DNA from: Tritrichomonas foetus
Taxonomy: Eukaryota > Parabasalia > Tritrichomonadida > Tritrichomonadidae
Direction: 5' to 3'
Assembly: GCA_001839685.1 (NCBI GenBank)
Contig: MLAK01000621.1
Location: forward strand, 65,931 to 89,747
DNA length: 23,817 bases
Below are positions 1 to 8,524 of this stretch, in pieces (within the stretch, counting starts at the first letter, position 1; each line of letters begins with the position of its first letter). The translations under genes and the position numbers were made by a program. The notes under the pieces are model-generated. The model saw only the letters and a program-made list of their open reading frames with translations. It made no database searches and had not been told where the DNA came from.

Positions 1-822
1 ATCTTTCAGCTTATTTGATTCATCATGATGAGTGAGGAGCTGGAGAGAAGCCTCATCATTTGAATCTCTGCTTAGATCCTTTTCCATATTATGAAAGTAC
101 TGATACTCTGTGAACACTATTCTTTCTTTCAAAGAATCGATTGCTTCTTTCATTTGTTTAAAGATACAATTATCGGAAATGTGAAAACTTTGAAGTTTTC
201 GAATAAGTTCTATTTCTTCTNCGGTTGGTTCATATGGCTGCGTTTGAGATCCAGCTCGATCATTTGGCTTCGTTTTCTCCGATCCAGCTCGATCATTTTC
301 ATAGTAATTATAATTGTATGAATCAAAAAGAAATTCTTCTGATTCGTGATAATAATCATTTTCGGAATAATATGATTCCTGATATGAATCTTGCTCTCCA
401 GCTCCTCCATCTTCTTCTTCCTCATGAATTTCTTCAACTTTGGTTTCAACTTTTGGAATCGTTATTCGATTTATAAAAGGTGATTTTCCAGCAGGTGATT
501 TACCTGGTCGATGAATTAACAACACTGGTGTTTTCTTTAATTTCGGACTTTGGTTTTCCGATTTAAAAATTTCGGAATTTGTTGAATTAGGAATTTGATT
601 TTCCGATTTAGGAATTTCGGAATTTGATGAATTTGTTAAAGTTTGTTTGATTTCCGGAATTTCGGAATTTGATGAAGCTGCAGCCGACATTTTGGTCGAA
701 TTAAAATTCGAAGCTCCTGATGGTCCTGCTGTGTCTGTAGTTGTTGTAGATGTTGTTGAAGATGTTGTTTGATTAAAATCCGTCGATACTGTCGAAGCCT
801 CCATTGGAGCTGCAGCCGACAT
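1..822 (-). CDS. Unrecognised Ser/Thr- and acidic-rich protein, C-terminus beyond the left edge
   Basis: A reverse-strand frame stays open from the first in-frame stop (931-933) to the left edge, about 310 codons, so the gene continues outside the window. The first ATG in it is at 822, giving at least 274 residues beginning MSAAAPMEAS; an in-frame second MSAAA follows about 34 residues on. The order is a Ser/Thr/Asn-rich head, in-frame repeats of NSxNSEIxKSE type, a basic-proline stretch (RPGKSPAGKS), an acidic and tyrosine-rich segment, two copies of NDRAGS, and a more ordinary helical segment from about residue 200. One base (221) is N, making one residue unknown. No family is recognised. 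Low complexity weakens the case, but 310 open codons in AT-rich DNA are unlikely by chance. It could also be the front of a decayed gene like its neighbours. Confidence 0.5.
   Translation of the reverse strand, partial: MSAAAPMEASTVSTDFNQTTSSTTSTTTTDTAGPSGASNFNSTKMSAAASSNSEIPEIKQTLTNSSNSEIPKSENQIPNSTNSEIFKSENQSPKLKKTPVLLIHRPGKSPAGKSPFINRITIPKVETKVEEIHEEEEDGGAGEQDSYQESYYSENDYYHESEEFLFDSYNYNYYENDRAGSEKTKPNDRAGSQTQPYEPTXEEIELIRKLQSFHISDNCIFKQMKEAIDSLKERIVFTEYQYFHNMEKDLSRDSNDEASLQLLTHHDESNKLKD
554..633 (-). repeat. 45-bp-period direct repeat inside the left-edge reading frame
   Basis: Two 35-bp copies (554-588 and 599-633) start 45 bp apart and differ at three positions; a partial third copy follows near 650-675. 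Because 45 bp is 15 codons, the repeat is in frame and gives the repeated NSEIxKSENQ-like peptide. An in-frame period supports the idea that this stretch was selected as protein. Confidence 0.7.
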
Positions 823-1030
823 TTGCGAATTTGTTGAATTTGGTGATTGCGGAATATTGCTTGATGTCGCTAATGACTGCAAGCAGACTACATGTTGAGA
901 AACAATGATTCTATGAAAAACTGTATGTGACTATTTATTCTTTCCAATAAAATCCTAATTGATTTTTCCTATATCTTAAGATTGACCCATAATATTCTTT
1001 TTTCATCGATGAAATATAATTTTATTTGTG

Positions 1031-1429
1031 ATCTTTTTTTATATACAGAATACAAAAGAGATCAATCAGAAAACGACAAGTTTAAACTCTTCTGCAGAAT
1101 ATCATAGATATCTCTCTGATGTGCCAAATTTTACGAAACAAAAAAAGAAAGAAAAGACGAAAATATGATACTTTTGAAACAGTAGATAGTGAAGATACAG
1201 AAATTTCGTCTAGTCTTCAAATTCAAAAGAACAGATGTTTCCTTACATACGCTCTGAACTTGCACAATGGTTGAAACAATTTCCAACTTTCTTTGATATT
1301 GATCCATAAGTGATCTACAGATGAATGGCGATCAAGATACAAGTACTTCCTATTGCCACTGATGCATTAGAAGAATATGGACTCGTCTATCAAGAAGGAC
1401 AACAGTTTCAGAATGCACGCCAGAAGTAG
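1031..1429 (+). pseudogene. Decayed coding fragment, family not recognised
   Basis: One forward frame reads as protein-like sequence from 1031 to about 1166 (including SAEYHRYLSDVPNF) and again from the ATG at 1235 (MFPYIRSELAQWLKQF) to 1429. It is broken by a run of stops between and by TAA at 1307 and TGA at 1322. The middle segment (about 1171-1235) is instead open in another frame (TFETVDSEDTEISSSLQIQ), which suggests two compensating indels. The segment around AQWLKQFPTFFDI looks like part of a small helical domain, but I cannot name it. This is a former gene or gene fragment; the boundaries are approximate. Confidence 0.35.
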
Positions 1430-2435
1430 CGTATCTCTGATATATGAGCAGATAAGATCGTTCATAAATCATTGAAACAAATTAACAAACTGTTTGACAG
1501 GATGTTTGATGTACTACAATACGATTCAACAACGAAATGCATTAATGACCTGTAAATCTATGAAACTATGCAATGAGTGCATTAATAATGTATGAAATGT
1601 ATCAATGATCCTGTAAATCCATGAAACACAATATGAAAGAAATAGCTATTTTCATATTATTAATGAAATGGATTCCACGAATTACATGTATTAATTCATG
1701 AAAAGGATCGCTATCTGGTTTAAGTGTCGATCTCCACAAATATCTATTTAAATGGAAATCCACGTCACATCGTCGAATTCCTTCGTATTTTCTTTGAGTC
1801 CTTTTATTTTCCATCCACATCCTTTCACACCCCTGAGTGTGACTTTTCGTTTGTGGGTCCACAATATTTTGGGAATAGTTGAAGTGTGTATATTGCTGTG
1901 GCTACTGATGGTGTTATAAGCCAGCAAGCAATCCGAATGTATGATTGTTAGAGGCTTGATGCATTATTGAAAGATTGGGATTAAAGTTTAGACTGTCCAA
2001 TCGGAGACTGTTGGTGTAAACCATTTTTTTTTTTTCCTCGACATGTGCTTCCAAACATCCATAAATCTTGAAAAATACGTCATTGATGATTTTTCCTCCT
2101 TGACATCAGTATTTCATCTATTTCTACGCTTCTATTGAAACCTTCTTTACAATTAAAATATCTTTGATGAAATCATTGAAACAGTCATTAATATAATGAA
2201 AAGAACATGCTATAGTTTTTTCTGAGATCGGAAATGTTTCTTCTGTCTTTTAACAAGAGTGCTACTGAGTAAAACAAAATATTAGATGTAAAATTTTATT
2301 TATCTCAAGTTTGGATCAGTAAAAGTATAAAAAATAAATAAAATTTTGTAAGAAAGTTTGTACAATTGAAGTATACATTGGCCTTATTAGCAGAATCATA
2401 CGAAATGCCGACATTGGTAGATTGGCAAAAATGGC
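1430..2435. other. Gene-free stretch
   Basis: No supportable gene. The only sizeable open frame (reverse, 1602-1862) starts with GTG, not ATG, and has no recognisable content. A 13-bp T run lies near 2023-2035. Short protein-like scraps occur near 2390-2440 just before the next decayed unit. Confidence 0.4.
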
Positions 2436-2987
2436 ATGGTTGAAATCAATCAAATTATTTTGAATAATAAGCAGTTTATCTTTGATTTTCTCCGTGAAAT
2501 ATCTCAGAGGAATGGATATTATTCATGTTTTTATATTCTTAACTGTACGATAAGGAATAAATTGCCGAATTGTCTAAGTTCCTCCTTTATTTAATACACT
2601 TATTTCATTATTTAATGGTCATGCATCTTTATTTCATGAATGTGCTCCTTAAATATTGCATTTAAGATTTTAGTAATTCAATTCTTTCTTCATTTCTTTC
2701 TACAACAGTCATAAATCAGGATAATAAAATTATTGCACAAGCGTTTGTTAGTAAAAACCATTGAGGATATCAAGGTAAATCCCTCGAATTGGCTTTTCCA
2801 AATTCATAAACATGGAATGCATTAAATTGCCAGAGTTATTGGCGACCAAAGATTTGACCATTTTGTTTCTGAAATTGATGGCGGAATATGGAAAGTAGTA
2901 AAGCATTTGCCACATCTTCATCGTGAAGTAGATCAACAACATGGTGTGCCTTCTCTGAGGAGAATGACAGAAAAAATCAATACATAA
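2436..2987 (+). pseudogene. Decayed coding region, family not recognised
   Basis: The frame starting at ATG 2436 is open for 52 codons (protein-like, including NKQFIFDFLREISQRNGYYS) to TAA at 2592-2594. After several stops, the same frame becomes open again from about 2721 to 2985. There it reads LLVKTIEDIKVNPSNWLF and, after one in-frame TAA, IARVIGDQRFDHFVSEIDGG. The middle (2600-2690) reads better in another frame (LISLFNGHASLFHECA). The mix of good frames, stops and shifts is typical of a pseudogene. A vague resemblance to trichomonad ankyrin-type helical proteins is not enough to call it. The uninterrupted reverse frame at 2748-2942 is most likely its antisense shadow. Confidence 0.35.
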
Positions 2988-3556
2988 AAGGGATCCAAAA
3001 GAATTATCAAATCCCTAATTCCTGAGTTTTTACGCTTTACCTATTATTTATTTAGAAATCAAGCTGATGATAAATGAGGGCAGAAAAATACTTGAATATT
3101 TTTAATCAATTTGCCGGAAATTGTAATCACTTAAATGTACACGAAGAAAGATGTTGCAAAAGTCAATTTTTGATCATACGAATCCATAATCAAATGATTT
3201 GTTCATACATAAAAGGAAATATATTATAGAATTATATTCAATAAATATGTTGACTCAGAAATTAGAGTCTTTCCATCACTGGAGACTGTTTGTTGCTCAA
3301 AACAATATACTTTTAGAAATTCATACGAAATTCGAAATAATCTATCAATTCTGGCAAACAATAAAAATTTATGATTGCTAGAAATAAAGTCAAATATTGA
3401 GGAGAATGATATCCAACTTTTCTAAGACACACTTAGAAAGCATTTTTAATTAAATATAAAATATAAGGTGCCAAATATCAATGAACATTTCGAAGAAAGC
3501 CGAATATTAATTGAATGCATAATCGAAACAATGATCACATTGTTTTATTCTATAAA
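2988..3556. other. AT-rich intergenic stretch, no supportable gene
   Basis: There are only short open frames. The longest (forward 3199-3381, about 60 codons) begins with TTG, and its first ATG would leave fewer than 50 codons. No RNA gene or repeat was seen. Confidence 0.4.
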
Positions 3557-3928
3557 ATGAATATAGATTCTGAATTTCCTCTATATTACAATTGCATTAA
3601 TGATAATTTGCAAAGAGAAGATTTCTAAAAAGAACCTGGTGAAGAGGAAGAAAGTAAAGAAACACCAAAAGTATATGATTGTTTTTTATCTCAGTCAAGT
3701 ATTTTATAATGAAGAGTAATTATTTTCTCTTTCTATCGAAATTAAAAAGAACTCAATTATGATTATCTCAAAGATGAGATCCACGATCTCCAAAATCAAA
3801 TTATAAATCTCCAGGGGGAGAGATATAGAACCCTCCATGAAGTCCAGGACTAGTGGGACAAATATGAAAACCTCCTGAAGAAAATAAGGGAACACAGCAA
3901 TCTCTATAAGCTGCCAGATTCTAAATAA
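3557..3928 (+). pseudogene. Decayed coiled-coil protein gene
   Basis: From ATG 3557 a single frame runs to TAA 3926-3928 and reads as protein throughout, but it contains five in-frame stops: TAA 3626, TAA 3707, TGA 3710, TAA 3743 and TAG 3851. The head is acidic (KEPGEEEESKE). The second half is a clear heptad-rich coiled coil (YDYLKDEIHDLQNQIINLQ, then WDKYENLLKKIREH). No indels are needed to keep the frame, so decay is by point mutation. A possible initiator (TCACAT) lies about 25 bp before the ATG. It resembles the decayed coiled-coil gene at 6295-6887 in character. The uninterrupted reverse frame across it is its antisense shadow. Confidence 0.5.
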
Positions 3929-3933
3929 AACGT

Positions 3934-5278
3934 TCAATTACTATTTTTTTTTTTTGCCACATATGTAACACTTTCGAGCTTTTCTCCTTTACTGTCAAGG
4001 TTAATATATATAATAACTCGAAAGTTTTTATATGTTTGATCTTTTCCAAGCATTCTACACACTTGATCATCTTTAGTATTGTCTTTCATGTTTCAAAAAA
4101 GGTTATAAAAGAAATTGGTGATATAGGTTGCTGCTGTAGGAGTCATTATGATATATATTGGGATAAAGTTTCGTTTTAAATCTCGAATTCTTTCTTTTTC
4201 TTGATCCATAAGTGATGGGTAAAAACGATAATTATATTCTTGATTTGTTAGGCAATTATGAAGGAAATTAGCATCATTGATAGAAAAAAATGATCCATCA
4301 TAAATTGCAGTCATGTTACCTTTCTATAGTATCTTATTTTGGCGTTTTACATCGATGATATCAAAATTTGTAACCATAAATATGCTTTCCTGTCTTCGAA
4401 TTGATGTTTTGTGTCACATATAGGCAATGAAAAGATGTATGATGTTTTTTTATATTTGATGTAAACGAGAAATCGAGGCACATATGTAGGCTTTGAGAAT
4501 AATTAAGATTCGTTGAAAATCATCAGGAGTTTATCAGCTACATTATCACCTAGAATGATTTTTATTCTGTTTCTTTTAAATAGGATAAATCTATGTGCTT
4601 ATTTTCATTACAACTTGCTGCACACGGAAAAATCATCTATGTTTGTTTCTTCATCACGAATATCATTGTCATCATTTTCATATACAACAAACAATGATAT
4701 TTTTATAGCTTTAATTTCCTCTTTTGTTTGAGAAAATAGATCAAGCAGTGATGTTGTTTTCCCATGAATTGTTGGTGGATATAGTGTGGTGTAATAACTT
4801 GGAAATCATTCGGAAACTCACTATTGCTTTTGTTATTACGAAGGAAATATTCAAGTCCTATATAACTGGAACAATTAATAAATGAATATCACGTTGGCAT
4901 ATTCCGTAGTCTGATGTTTCAACACATAGAACGCAAGAATAAAATTCGACTCTGATAGGTATGAACCTTTTTTTCAGAATTGAAGCAGAGATATTAGTTT
5001 CTCACTGTGTCATTTAACAGGTGTTCAAGATATTCCTGAAAACTCAAACTATTAGAGCGTAATGAATGACTCTTGTGATTTTCTATTTTCAATCGAACAC
5101 ATTGAACCTGACACATTACATTGACTATCTGAAAATCCAGCCACATTTGGAGTACATATTGTTGGCAATTCAAAAAATGATTCTTACACAAACAGCAGCC
5201 CAAATCAGATCTCAATTTAATTAGCCGAGTAAATAAAAACACAAATAAAATTCTATAGAATTGTTTAGAAAAAATATT
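3934..5278 (-). pseudogene. Large decayed coding region with a possible P-loop remnant
   Basis: The reverse strand carries a succession of protein-like segments linked by stops and frameshifts, and ends convergently on the 3557 unit. The longest uninterrupted part (4093-4314) begins MTAIYDGSFFSINDANFLHN. Upstream, past a TAG at 4324-4326, the same frame reads VTNFDIIDVKRQNKIL. Downstream, past a TGA, it reads NMKDNTKDDQVCRMLGKDQ. Further upstream segments include a run with HGKTTSLLDLF, which resembles the end of a Walker A (P-loop) motif, followed by an acidic stretch. The 5' part (4994-5278) is open in one frame, but another frame also looks protein-like. No family is assigned; the P-loop resemblance alone does not show an ATPase. 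Confidence 0.4.
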
Positions 5279-5321
5279 CACATCATCACTTCATTTTTAT
5301 ACTTTGCAGACGCAAAAAAGA

Positions 5322-6246
5322 ATGGAGGTCGAAACTCTGTTCCTAAAATTTCGTATATTTATGGAACAAGAAAATGTTTCGATGGATACACAAGACACAT
5401 CTATTAATGATAAAACATTGTACCATTAATTCCTACAATTCTAAACAAGGTACAGATAAAATTGACCATTTTGTTAATGAAAATAAGCCATGCGAGGATC
5501 CATGTGCTGCAAATCAGTCATGAGAAAATCCATGTGCTTCCACAGAACAAAATCAACAGGAGTCATGTGCAAAATGCTCTGCTGAGAACTCAGAAGTTTC
5601 TGATGACAGTCATGTGGAAAATTGTCATGTGCAGAATGCTGAAAAATCTCCAGAAGGTTATGTGCAAAATGATTTGTATGAAAGCTTTACTAAAGAGAAG
5701 GAAGATGGTACAGAAGAAGAACAAGAAGCATTTCGAAGATGGTTGGTGTCTTAAGAGAAGTTAGCTATGGAATTGGTAATGATGTGTGCTTTGACAGTAA
5801 AGCAAAAGATACAGAAATTGCATCAATTGCATGCTCGATGGTGCAAGAAAGATGCAAGACCAGATCCTAAAGTTAACAAAATAGCGATACCGGAAAATGT
5901 TGGTGAGCAAAAAGGTGGTGCGTTTGGTGGTGGCAAAAGAAGCGGTGGTAAAAGTGATGATGATGATAGGCTGCATTTTTATGACGGAAGCAGCACAGAT
6001 GAGGAAGTAAGAGAAGTTGTTAATGGTATTAATTATATTACATCAGCAAATGAACTAGTAGAAATTGTTAATATTTCTTCAGAAGATGAAGACTCGGTTC
6101 CCTCAAATGACCCTTATGGGTCAGAAGCATCAGATCCTTCGGGATCACAGTTTCTGGATCCTTCGGGATCCCCGCTCATTTGCCAGATTACTGGCAACAC
6201 TTTTGAAGAAGATGCCAAACACATCGAGGATGTTGGGAGACTCTGA
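5322..6246 (+). pseudogene. Decayed gene for an acidic protein with DPSGS repeats
   Basis: ATG 5322 (MEVETLFLKF) opens a frame that ends near 5430. The reading continues in a second frame at about 5434 and then runs to 6246-6248 with only two stops, TGA 5521-5523 and TAA 5752-5754. The segment before the second stop (EEEQEAFRRWLVS) continues naturally after it (EKLAMELVMMCALTVKQK). The protein has a Cys-containing repeat-like part (ENKPCEDPC, ENPCAS, ESCAKC), a helical basic part, a Gly-rich linker, an Asp run, an acidic segment, and a tail with DPYGS and two DPSGS units. The intact part from ATG 5767 (159 residues) could still be expressed. A TCATTT motif lies at 5291-5296. Family unknown. 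Confidence 0.5.
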
Positions 6247-6282
6247 TAAAAACTAAATTTTTAGTGATTTCTCAATGTCGCT

Positions 6283-6288
6283 TCATTT
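6283..6288 (+). promoter_or_regulatory. Initiator-like element before a decayed gene
   Basis: TCATTT matches the trichomonad initiator consensus TCAYW, with the presumed +1 A ten bases before the ATG at 6295. This is typical spacing for these organisms. It supports the view that the broken frame downstream was once a transcribed gene. Confidence 0.45.
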
Positions 6289-6294
6289 TTTTTT

Positions 6295-6887
6295 ATGTTT
6301 TCCAAAAGAAAGACTCAGACAAAAGGTCTAAAAAAGTGGGGAATAATCGAAATCCCCTCAATTTATATACCAAATTCAGAAGCAGAATGCGACAAAATAT
6401 TTTAGAAATCATCAATTTACAGCAAAATGAACAAGCGAATCAAAGAACTTTCAAAAGAAAATGAAAAAATTCATTCCGATTTCGATATTTTGCAGAAACA
6501 ATAAACGGATTTGTCCCTGGATTTTAACGAGGTAAAAGACAACAATGCCGAATTGATGGACAAATACAACAGCTTGCATGAAGAAAATATCGTGTTCTTG
6601 ACTGAGCAAGCTAATAGAGACGATACAATAGTTGACCTTCGTGGTCAAGTTATTGTTCTCGAGGAACGAAATCAAGAAATTCGAGAACAGAATCAAGGAC
6701 TTCGAGAAGAAGTGGAAGAGACACAACATGAGCACAAACATGTAAAGGCCAGACAGGAAGAATTAACCAGAAAGATAGTCAAAGCATTTGACCAATTGCT
6801 CATCAAAGATCTTAAATTGATGAATTAGAAAGTGAGAGGGACAGTCTCAAGAAATCAATCAAAGAATTGTACAATCAATTCTTTTAA
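6295..6887 (+). pseudogene. Decayed coiled-coil protein gene
   Basis: From ATG 6295 (MFSKRKTQTKGLKKWG) one frame reads through TAG 6403 and TAA 6502 to TAG 6826-6828. A shift at about 6818 moves into a frame that continues the coiled coil (DELESERDSLKKSIKELYNQ) and ends at TAA 6885-6887. Restoring nothing, one sees roughly 195 codons of mostly heptad-rich helix, including KRIKELSKENEKIHSDF and VLEERNQEIREQNQGL. The uninterrupted part after the second stop (from about 6505) covers about 108 codons. It was most likely a long coiled-coil structural protein; function unknown. Two nonsense mutations plus one frameshift make a functional product unlikely unless these are sequence errors. Confidence 0.55.
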
Positions 6888-6931
6888 TAAAAAATACAAT
6901 TAATTAATTATTTTTTTTTATTCATGTAAAA

Positions 6932-7269
6932 ATGATATTTCATGAGGAATTGTTTCATGTATTAGAACATGAGATACAAATTAATAAGAATAAAAATAAA
7001 AATAAACATAATAAAAAGATATCGATTATTTGTTGCATAATATCGAATATAAAGACTTTGTTAAACTTCTTGAGTTAGACTTCACATTTATATTATCAGA
7101 GGATGACACGCTTACCTTAGACATTACTAACAAACATAAATTACCTAACTGTAAGATAGTTGTAGCTCATGAGTCTGGTAAAGGAACTGCATTAAAGAAG
7201 ACATTTCAGATTAGAATGAATGAGTTTACTAAAGACTTTACATTCAGATGTCCTATCGAATTGCAATAA
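6932..7269 (+). pseudogene. Frameshifted small gene, unrecognised
   Basis: ATG 6932 starts a frame (MIFHEELFHVLEHEIQINKN, then a Lys/Asn run) that leaves its reading at the A run near 7013-7017. A second frame, open from 7015 to TAA 7267-7269, continues with LLELDFTFILSEDD and ends CPIELQ. The second frame has no ATG of its own until near its end, so the two parts probably formed one gene of about 112 codons with a one-base loss in the A run. Alternatively the loss is a homopolymer sequencing error and the gene is intact. No family is recognised. Confidence 0.45.
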
Positions 7270-7395
7270 AAAAAATTTATTTTTACTTTCCTTCTGGTGT
7301 ACCGAATGCATGATACCTAGCTATGTTAAACATATAGAATCGGAGGTACATAAATAAAAATGAAGTGATTTATAAAGAGGATCCTCTTTAGAATA

Positions 7396-7450
7396 TAGTA
7401 AAATTGAGAGGAAGGACTAGTAAAATTGAGAGGAAGATCTAGTAAAAATC
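7396..7450 (+). repeat. 22-bp tandem repeat
   Basis: Two 22-bp copies (7396-7417 and 7418-7439) start TAGTAAAATTGAGAGGAAG and differ only in the last few bases. A partial third copy begins at 7440. No coding sense is apparent. Confidence 0.75.
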
Positions 7451-7462
7451 ACTAGTAGTTGT

Positions 7463-7590
7463 GATAAGTTTTTAGTATGTGTCATTCGTGTGTGAAATTG
7501 GTGAGAGTGGTAGTGGTGGAAAAAAGTCATTAGTGCGATAAGTTTTTAGTGTGTGTCATTCGTGTATGAGATTAGTAAGAGTGGTAGGGC
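7463..7590 (+). repeat. 74-bp-period direct repeat
   Basis: GATAAGTTTTTAGT followed by TGTGTCATTCGTGT and a GAGAGTGGTAG-like tail occurs from 7463 and again from 7537, so the period is 74 bp. The copies differ at several positions. The second copy runs into the 3' end of the decayed reverse gene at 7572-7835. Confidence 0.7.
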
Positions 7591-7835
7591 AAAAGGTTTA
7601 TGGTGTGGTCCCACAAAAAATTTGTAGGATCACGATGTAAACCTTTTATATAGGAGGCTTCTGAATCATACCCATAATCATCATATATGACAGTAAATGT
7701 GTCTGGTAGTTCCCTAATATAGCCATATTTACAGAACATAAACTCGTAAGCTTCCCAGTTCATAACTTCTCTCCCATATTCAAAGGTGACGAAGCCATAT
7801 TAATCATTTTCAAATACATCATACTGAAACGACAT
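7572..7835 (-). pseudogene. Small aromatic-rich gene with one in-frame stop
   Basis: From ATG 7835 (MSFQYDVFEND) the frame meets one TAA at 7800-7802. It then continues YGFVTFEYGREVMNWEAYEF and on to a stop just before 7572, 87 codons in all. It is rich in Tyr, Phe and Trp. A TCACTC initiator-like element lies at 7847-7852 on the same strand, 12 bases before the ATG. A second, more degraded relative of its C-terminal part (shared LHR...T..F pattern) seems to lie immediately upstream at about 7853-7945, suggesting an old tandem duplication. No family is recognised. Confidence 0.4.
7605..7633. repeat. Hairpin 1 of a related pair
   Basis: GTGGTCC (7605-7611) pairs with GGATCAC (7627-7633) with one G-T wobble. 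ACAAA (7613-7617) pairs with TTTGT (7621-7625) around an AAA loop. This makes one extended stem with a single internal mismatch. It lies inside the C-terminal part of the decayed reverse gene. Confidence 0.5.
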
Positions 7836-7877
7836 AAATAAAAGTTGAGTGATCATCTGTGTGGAATGTCCATCAGT

Positions 7878-7908
7878 GTAGGACCCATCCAAAAGGTCTG
7901 GGTCCCAC
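7878..7908. repeat. Hairpin 2 of a related pair
   Basis: GTAGGACCCA (7878-7887) and TGGGTCCCAC (7899-7908) pair over ten positions with one mismatch around an 11-base loop. The flanking sequence (GTGTAG before, then a TGTA...GGAGG pattern after) resembles that of hairpin 1, so the two are probably diverged copies about 270 bp apart. Confidence 0.5.
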
Positions 7909-8039
7909 GGTGTAGAACTTCTAAATTGGAGGACTGAAATAATGAAAATATATCAAATATTGGGTCTTTTGGATACATTACGCGTATAATGCTTCTCGTT
8001 CTGAAGATGCACTTAATTAATTCATGAATGTGCAGAATC

Positions 8040-8393
8040 TTAATATTTGCATGAAAGCATATTTTGAATTGCTTTTTTCTCTTTTTGAATAGAACGTGAT
8101 TCCTCATCAAATGAAGAGAGATAGTTTGAAATTTGGGGGTATTCCTTTAATGCTTGAATCACATCAGCAGATCGAATTTTTTTGGGATTTTCTGAGCACC
8201 TTGTTGCCTCCTGTGTCAAGTGCTTTAAGTAGCACAAAACAGAGTCTTCAAGAGCTGATAGCGTTTCTTCATATTGGGTAACATCGCCTGAACAGGTGAA
8301 GAGAATGAATGACAGAGCTTCCCTCAATGGACTTGTTGCTTTCCCTTTTTCAACTGCTTCGTCGCATGAGCTTGATTCTTCAAATTGGGTCAT
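8040..8393 (-). CDS. TAF13: TFIID subunit TAF13-like histone-fold protein
   Basis: A 117-residue protein from ATG 8393 to TAA. Residues about 23-95 show the TAF13 histone fold: LREALSFILFTCSGD (helix 1), YEETLSALEDSVLCYLKHLT (long helix 2), then KIRSADVIQALKEYPQI (helix 3). This matches the family pattern of a small acidic-loop fold in which an LED tripeptide opens helix 2 and a short charged C-terminal tail follows. Length is close to the usual 110-130 residues. In other eukaryotes TAF13 pairs with TAF11 in TFIID in the nucleus. The SPT3 N-terminal fold is the main alternative, but SPT3 is about three times longer. The gene is divergent from the nucleoporin-like gene, with 131 bp between the starts. 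No clear initiator precedes its ATG. Confidence 0.65.
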   Translation of the reverse strand: MTQFEESSSCDEAVEKGKATSPLREALSFILFTCSGDVTQYEETLSALEDSVLCYLKHLTQEATRCSENPKKIRSADVIQALKEYPQISNYLSSFDEESRSIQKEKKAIQNMLSCKY

Positions 8394-8512
8394 TATCTAT
8401 ATTTCACCTTATTATATGAAAAATACACCATGATAAAAGCTGTTTATTTCAAATTAACTAAATCTCATTGAAAAAGTTTGTTCAACAAAATCACAAGCTT
8501 GAATCTCATCCT

Positions 8513-8518
8513 TCATTC
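8513..8518 (+). promoter_or_regulatory. Initiator-like element of the nucleoporin-like gene
   Basis: TCATTC fits TCAYW, with its A ten bases before ATG 8525. Its position supports choosing 8525 as the start, because an upstream in-frame TTG (8468) would put the initiator inside the coding region. Confidence 0.5.
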
Positions 8519-8524
8519 TCACAA

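Noticed and set aside
1602..1862. 86-codon reverse open frame
   Set aside because: It begins with GTG, has no recognisable content, and lies in a gene-free stretch; more likely chance.
2748..2942. 64-codon reverse ORF with ATG
   Set aside because: The forward strand over the same bases reads better as (decayed) protein, and the reverse product is composed of hydrophobic antisense-like residues.
3704..3937. 77-codon uninterrupted reverse frame, highly hydrophobic
   Set aside because: It is the antisense of a forward coiled coil; Leu/Lys/Glu heptads give Ile/Phe/Leu-rich reverse frames.
1299..4216. 16-bp identical string TTGATCCATAAGTGAT at 1299 and 4201
   Set aside because: One short shared word in AT-rich DNA with no similarity beyond it; chance is likely.
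3557..6887. Reassigned stop codons (alternative code) to explain in-frame stops
   Set aside because: TAA, TAG and TGA all terminate intact genes here at their expected family lengths, and all three occur in the broken frames.
7013..7018. Programmed -1 frameshift site in the 6932-7269 unit
   Set aside because: The run is TAAAAAG, not the canonical X XXY YYZ heptamer, and no downstream pseudoknot is evident; a lost base is simpler.
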